Source: Nostoc sp. FACHB-280 (GTDB lineage Bacteria > Cyanobacteriota > Cyanobacteriia > Cyanobacteriales > Nostocaceae). From it: a DNA stretch of 64,000 nt. The notes under the pieces were generated by a model, which made no database searches, had not been told where the DNA came from, and saw nothing but the letters and a program-made list of their open reading frames with translations. The translations under genes and the position numbers were made by a program. Where the stretch lies: assembly GCF_014697615.1 (NCBI RefSeq), contig NZ_JACJSD010000015.1, positions 62,001-126,000 of the forward strand. The letters are read 5' to 3'. Numbering within the stretch: the stretch's first letter is position 1; each line of letters begins with the position of its first letter. This document shows, piece by piece, positions 61,859-64,000 of the stretch.

Positions 61859-64000
61859 TTACAACCAATTTCCAATCATAATAAACGCTGACCAATAATA
61901 TGGATGATCATATCTGTCATCAATTTCTGTTATTTTCTTGGCGTTAATCAATTCTATTTGTGCTGCTTGTAAAGCTTGTGCTTTACTCATTCTAGGATGA
62001 CGTAATTTATTGTAAAACTCGGCAATTAGATAGGCTGTAGATTCATCGTCTACAGACCATAGTGAAGCTAATGCACTTTTTGTACCTGCTTGCAGTGCTA
62101 CACCTGCTAAACCTAATGTTGCACGGTCGTTACCTGTTGCAGTTTCACAGGCTGTTAATGTTAAAAGCTCGACAAAATTAGAAACATTACCAGATTTTCG
62201 CAACATCATTTCTAGTTTGTCAATCGTGATTTTTTGATTATTACCAGCGACTAAAAATGTATCTTCTGGTAGAATACCAAACTGTGCATGAGTCAATATA
62301 TGAATAATCGGATAAACTTGGTTTTGAATTTCCTGTTGGACATTTTCTGGTAAAAACTGTTCATTTTCTAATTTTTTGCTTTTAGGGAATGTTGTCTTAA
62401 TAGCCTCAAATTCCACAGAAGAATAGGCTAGTTTATCAAAGTTTATACCGTCAATTTCGCTTTCTTGAGTTAAAGCTAAAACTAAAGCGCGATCGCTTGA
62501 AAAATTGCTCTTTTTCAAATTAGTCAATTGTAAACTAGAAGTTGTAGCAATAGCATATTTTTCAATTAAATATTTACTTGCTTTTTGGTCATACAGTGCC
62601 GCCATTGGTATATCACGCAAAAAACCATCTTGGACGAACACTAATGTTGTAATCTTCTGAGTTACTAAATCTTTCTCCAAGGGTCTAATGATTAAATCAT
62701 AAAGATTTTCTGCATCAGATGTATCATAGTTAATTGTTTGCTGTTGTAATAATCCATTGCGAAAATTAGCGATTTCTGCTTGAAAAACTTCTCGATTTTT
62801 ATCTATCCAATATAAATGTTCTTCTTGATTAGGCAAACTTAGTAAAATACCTGTTTTCTCTTTCAGAATAATGGAACTAATTACGGCTGTATCCTTTTCT
62901 AATACTTGATTTGTATTATTTTGATTAAAAGCTTGCAAAATACAATCATTGCCAAAGTAATTTTGGATTTCTGCTAAACGTAAAGAATTGATAGTAGCCA
63001 AAGCCCTACTTAATTGCTGTTTACGTGTTTTATTATCTTTCGTGCTAGATATAGCCAAATCTAGCTGAACTTGCGCTAGTTCTCGATAAACAGGTTCAAC
63101 AATATCCCGAAAATCAAATTGAAAGTCACGATTAGTAATTAAGATATTGTTGCGTAATTCTTCTAAAGTATTGTAGGCTCTTTGATAAGCAAGTAGAGCT
63201 TCATTAATTTTTCCTTGTTTCAGTAAAATTCTGCCTGCTTGCCATTCCCATAAATACAGGCTATCTTTTGCTTGCAAATTTTGCTCAGCTAACCAAATTG
63301 CTTTATTCGTTAATTCTAAGGCTAATGAATTGTCTTTTTGACTCTGACACTCATAAAAATGTCCCAACACTCCTAAAGCATAAGATTCAGCACGTTGATT
63401 TTGCAGAGTTTTGGCAACTTTAATAGCTTGGTTAAAAAGTTGTTTTACTTCTATTTCTGGTAGTCTTCGCTGTTCAAAGCACTGAGTTAAAGGTGAAGTT
63501 AATTCAACATCAACAGTAGGTAGATTAGCCAAATCAATCGCTGCATATACTTTATCTATAGAATCAGGTAATTTCTTAAGAATTTCGATAGAGTTGTAGA
63601 TGTTTGTTTCAACTTGATTAGGATTAAATAAATTTGTATCTATAGAACGGTAAGCAAGCTGAATTAAATTTAAATGACTCCGCAATTCACCGAGGTAATT
63701 ATTTTGTTGGTTTGCTAACTCAATACTAGATTGAACATATTTCTTTGCTAATTGATAATCATTAATGGCTTGTGTTTGAAACAAATCAGCTTTAAAAAAC
63801 CTTTGTTGTTCAGCAGATTTAGCCTGTAGATTACGAAGTTGAGCGCGGCTGGCATGAGCATTCCCTAAACTATTGAATATGGCAAAATTGTAGGTTTGAT
63901 TTTGACTATTTTTAGCAGCTTCTAGATATTTAATTGCTAGATCATAATTACCTTGTAGACGATAAGCTTCTCCCAAACTCCCTAAAGCTGCAATTTCTCC
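61859..64000 (-). CDS. TPR-CHAT (caspase-like) protein, 5' end beyond the window
   Basis: The frame is open to the right edge (the codons before the visible TTG at 63976 continue it), so the start lies beyond 64000. The visible 713 residues hold several TPR units (DLAIKYLEAAKNSQNQTYNFAIF...) and a CHAT domain. The expected catalytic His is in ILTHAQFG (codon 62288-62290) and Cys in TACETATGN (codon 62147-62149), both intact. The ending PYYWSAFIMIGNWL is shared with the first CHAT protein (37053-39866). It converges with the DUF928 gene (64 bases between stops). Confidence 0.9.
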   Translation of the reverse strand, partial: GEIAALGSLGEAYRLQGNYDLAIKYLEAAKNSQNQTYNFAIFNSLGNAHASRAQLRNLQAKSAEQQRFFKADLFQTQAINDYQLAKKYVQSSIELANQQNNYLGELRSHLNLIQLAYRSIDTNLFNPNQVETNIYNSIEILKKLPDSIDKVYAAIDLANLPTVDVELTSPLTQCFEQRRLPEIEVKQLFNQAIKVAKTLQNQRAESYALGVLGHFYECQSQKDNSLALELTNKAIWLAEQNLQAKDSLYLWEWQAGRILLKQGKINEALLAYQRAYNTLEELRNNILITNRDFQFDFRDIVEPVYRELAQVQLDLAISSTKDNKTRKQQLSRALATINSLRLAEIQNYFGNDCILQAFNQNNTNQVLEKDTAVISSIILKEKTGILLSLPNQEEHLYWIDKNREVFQAEIANFRNGLLQQQTINYDTSDAENLYDLIIRPLEKDLVTQKITTLVFVQDGFLRDIPMAALYDQKASKYLIEKYAIATTSSLQLTNLKKSNFSSDRALVLALTQESEIDGINFDKLAYSSVEFEAIKTTFPKSKKLENEQFLPENVQQEIQNQVYPIIHILTHAQFGILPEDTFLVAGNNQKITIDKLEMMLRKSGNVSNFVELLTLTACETATGNDRATLGLAGVALQAGTKSALASLWSVDDESTAYLIAEFYNKLRHPRMSKAQALQAAQIELINAKKITEIDDRYDHPYYWSAFIMIGNWL

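Noticed and set aside
1-64000. tRNA or rRNA genes
   Set aside because: No T-loop-like GGTTCGAATCC pattern or rRNA core was noticed on either strand by eye; only a dedicated scan could exclude them fully.

Overview
The window looks like the chromosome of a filamentous, probably heterocyst-forming cyanobacterium (Nostocales). This is an inference from four things. The octamer GCGATCGC (HIP1) occurs all along the sequence, and the base composition is moderately AT-rich. The intergenic DNA is long and full of short tandem heptamers and small palindromic or MITE-like repeats. The gene content is typically cyanobacterial: type II IPP isomerase, System II cytochrome c maturation (CcdA/Ccs1), a helical carotenoid protein, PEP-CTERM exoproteins, Uma2 nucleases, and CHASE2, CHAT and DUF928 proteins. 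No phage, transposase gene, CRISPR array, rRNA or tRNA was recognised. The window starts inside the last codons of one gene and ends inside a CHAT-domain gene.

Layout. 1-7.7 kb: housekeeping genes (HEAT-repeat protein, fni/idi2, sppA, a PEP-CTERM protein, a YciI-like protein, the SRP RNA gene in two tandem copies, a phasin-like protein, a Cys-rich small protein, queF). 7.8-15 kb, mostly minus strand: a DUF4114/PEP-CTERM protein, the ccdA-ccs1 operon, and a succinyl-CoA-synthetase-like pair that has lost key catalytic residues. 16-23 kb: a membrane coiled-coil protein, DUF4241, Uma2, a large metallophosphoesterase and a DUF928 protein. 23.4-28.6 kb: two large FHA-containing redox proteins, one a NapH-like membrane protein with a cyclic-nucleotide-type domain, the other FHA-flavoreductase-[2Fe-2S]. 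28.7-34 kb: pentapeptide protein, Cu/Zn SOD lipoprotein, CHASE2-Ser/Thr kinase, TPR protein. 35-40 kb: TpsB transporter and TPR-CHAT protein. 40-45 kb: helical carotenoid protein, LtrA, and a K+-channel-like protein with an abnormal filter. 45.4-53.3 kb is an accessory stretch: 42-bp HIP1 repeats, small orphan genes, a VIT-VWA protein, a HEPN-like protein, a UPF0175 antitoxin, a truncated NB-ARC protein and a degenerate Uma2. 53.4-58.3 kb: 1-Cys peroxiredoxin, then a compact four-gene operon of solute-binding/VWA lipoprotein, membrane coiled-coil protein, second solute-binding protein and small BamE/SmpA-like protein. 58.4-64 kb: response regulator, CHASE2-histidine kinase, DUF928 protein, and a convergent TPR-CHAT protein.

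How it fits together. Three modules look like under-described systems. (1) The FHA/NapH-like/cNMP protein and the adjacent FHA-flavoreductase-ferredoxin could form a membrane electron-transfer unit controlled by phosphothreonine binding. (2) The solute-binding/VWA operon has two related binding proteins but no permease or ATPase. (3) The response regulator, CHASE2-histidine kinase and DUF928 genes lie beside a CHAT protease-like gene. The window also holds a second CHASE2 receptor (fused to a Ser/Thr kinase), a second DUF928 protein and a second CHAT protein (next to a TpsB pore). Functions are assigned from motifs read by eye; no database search was run.
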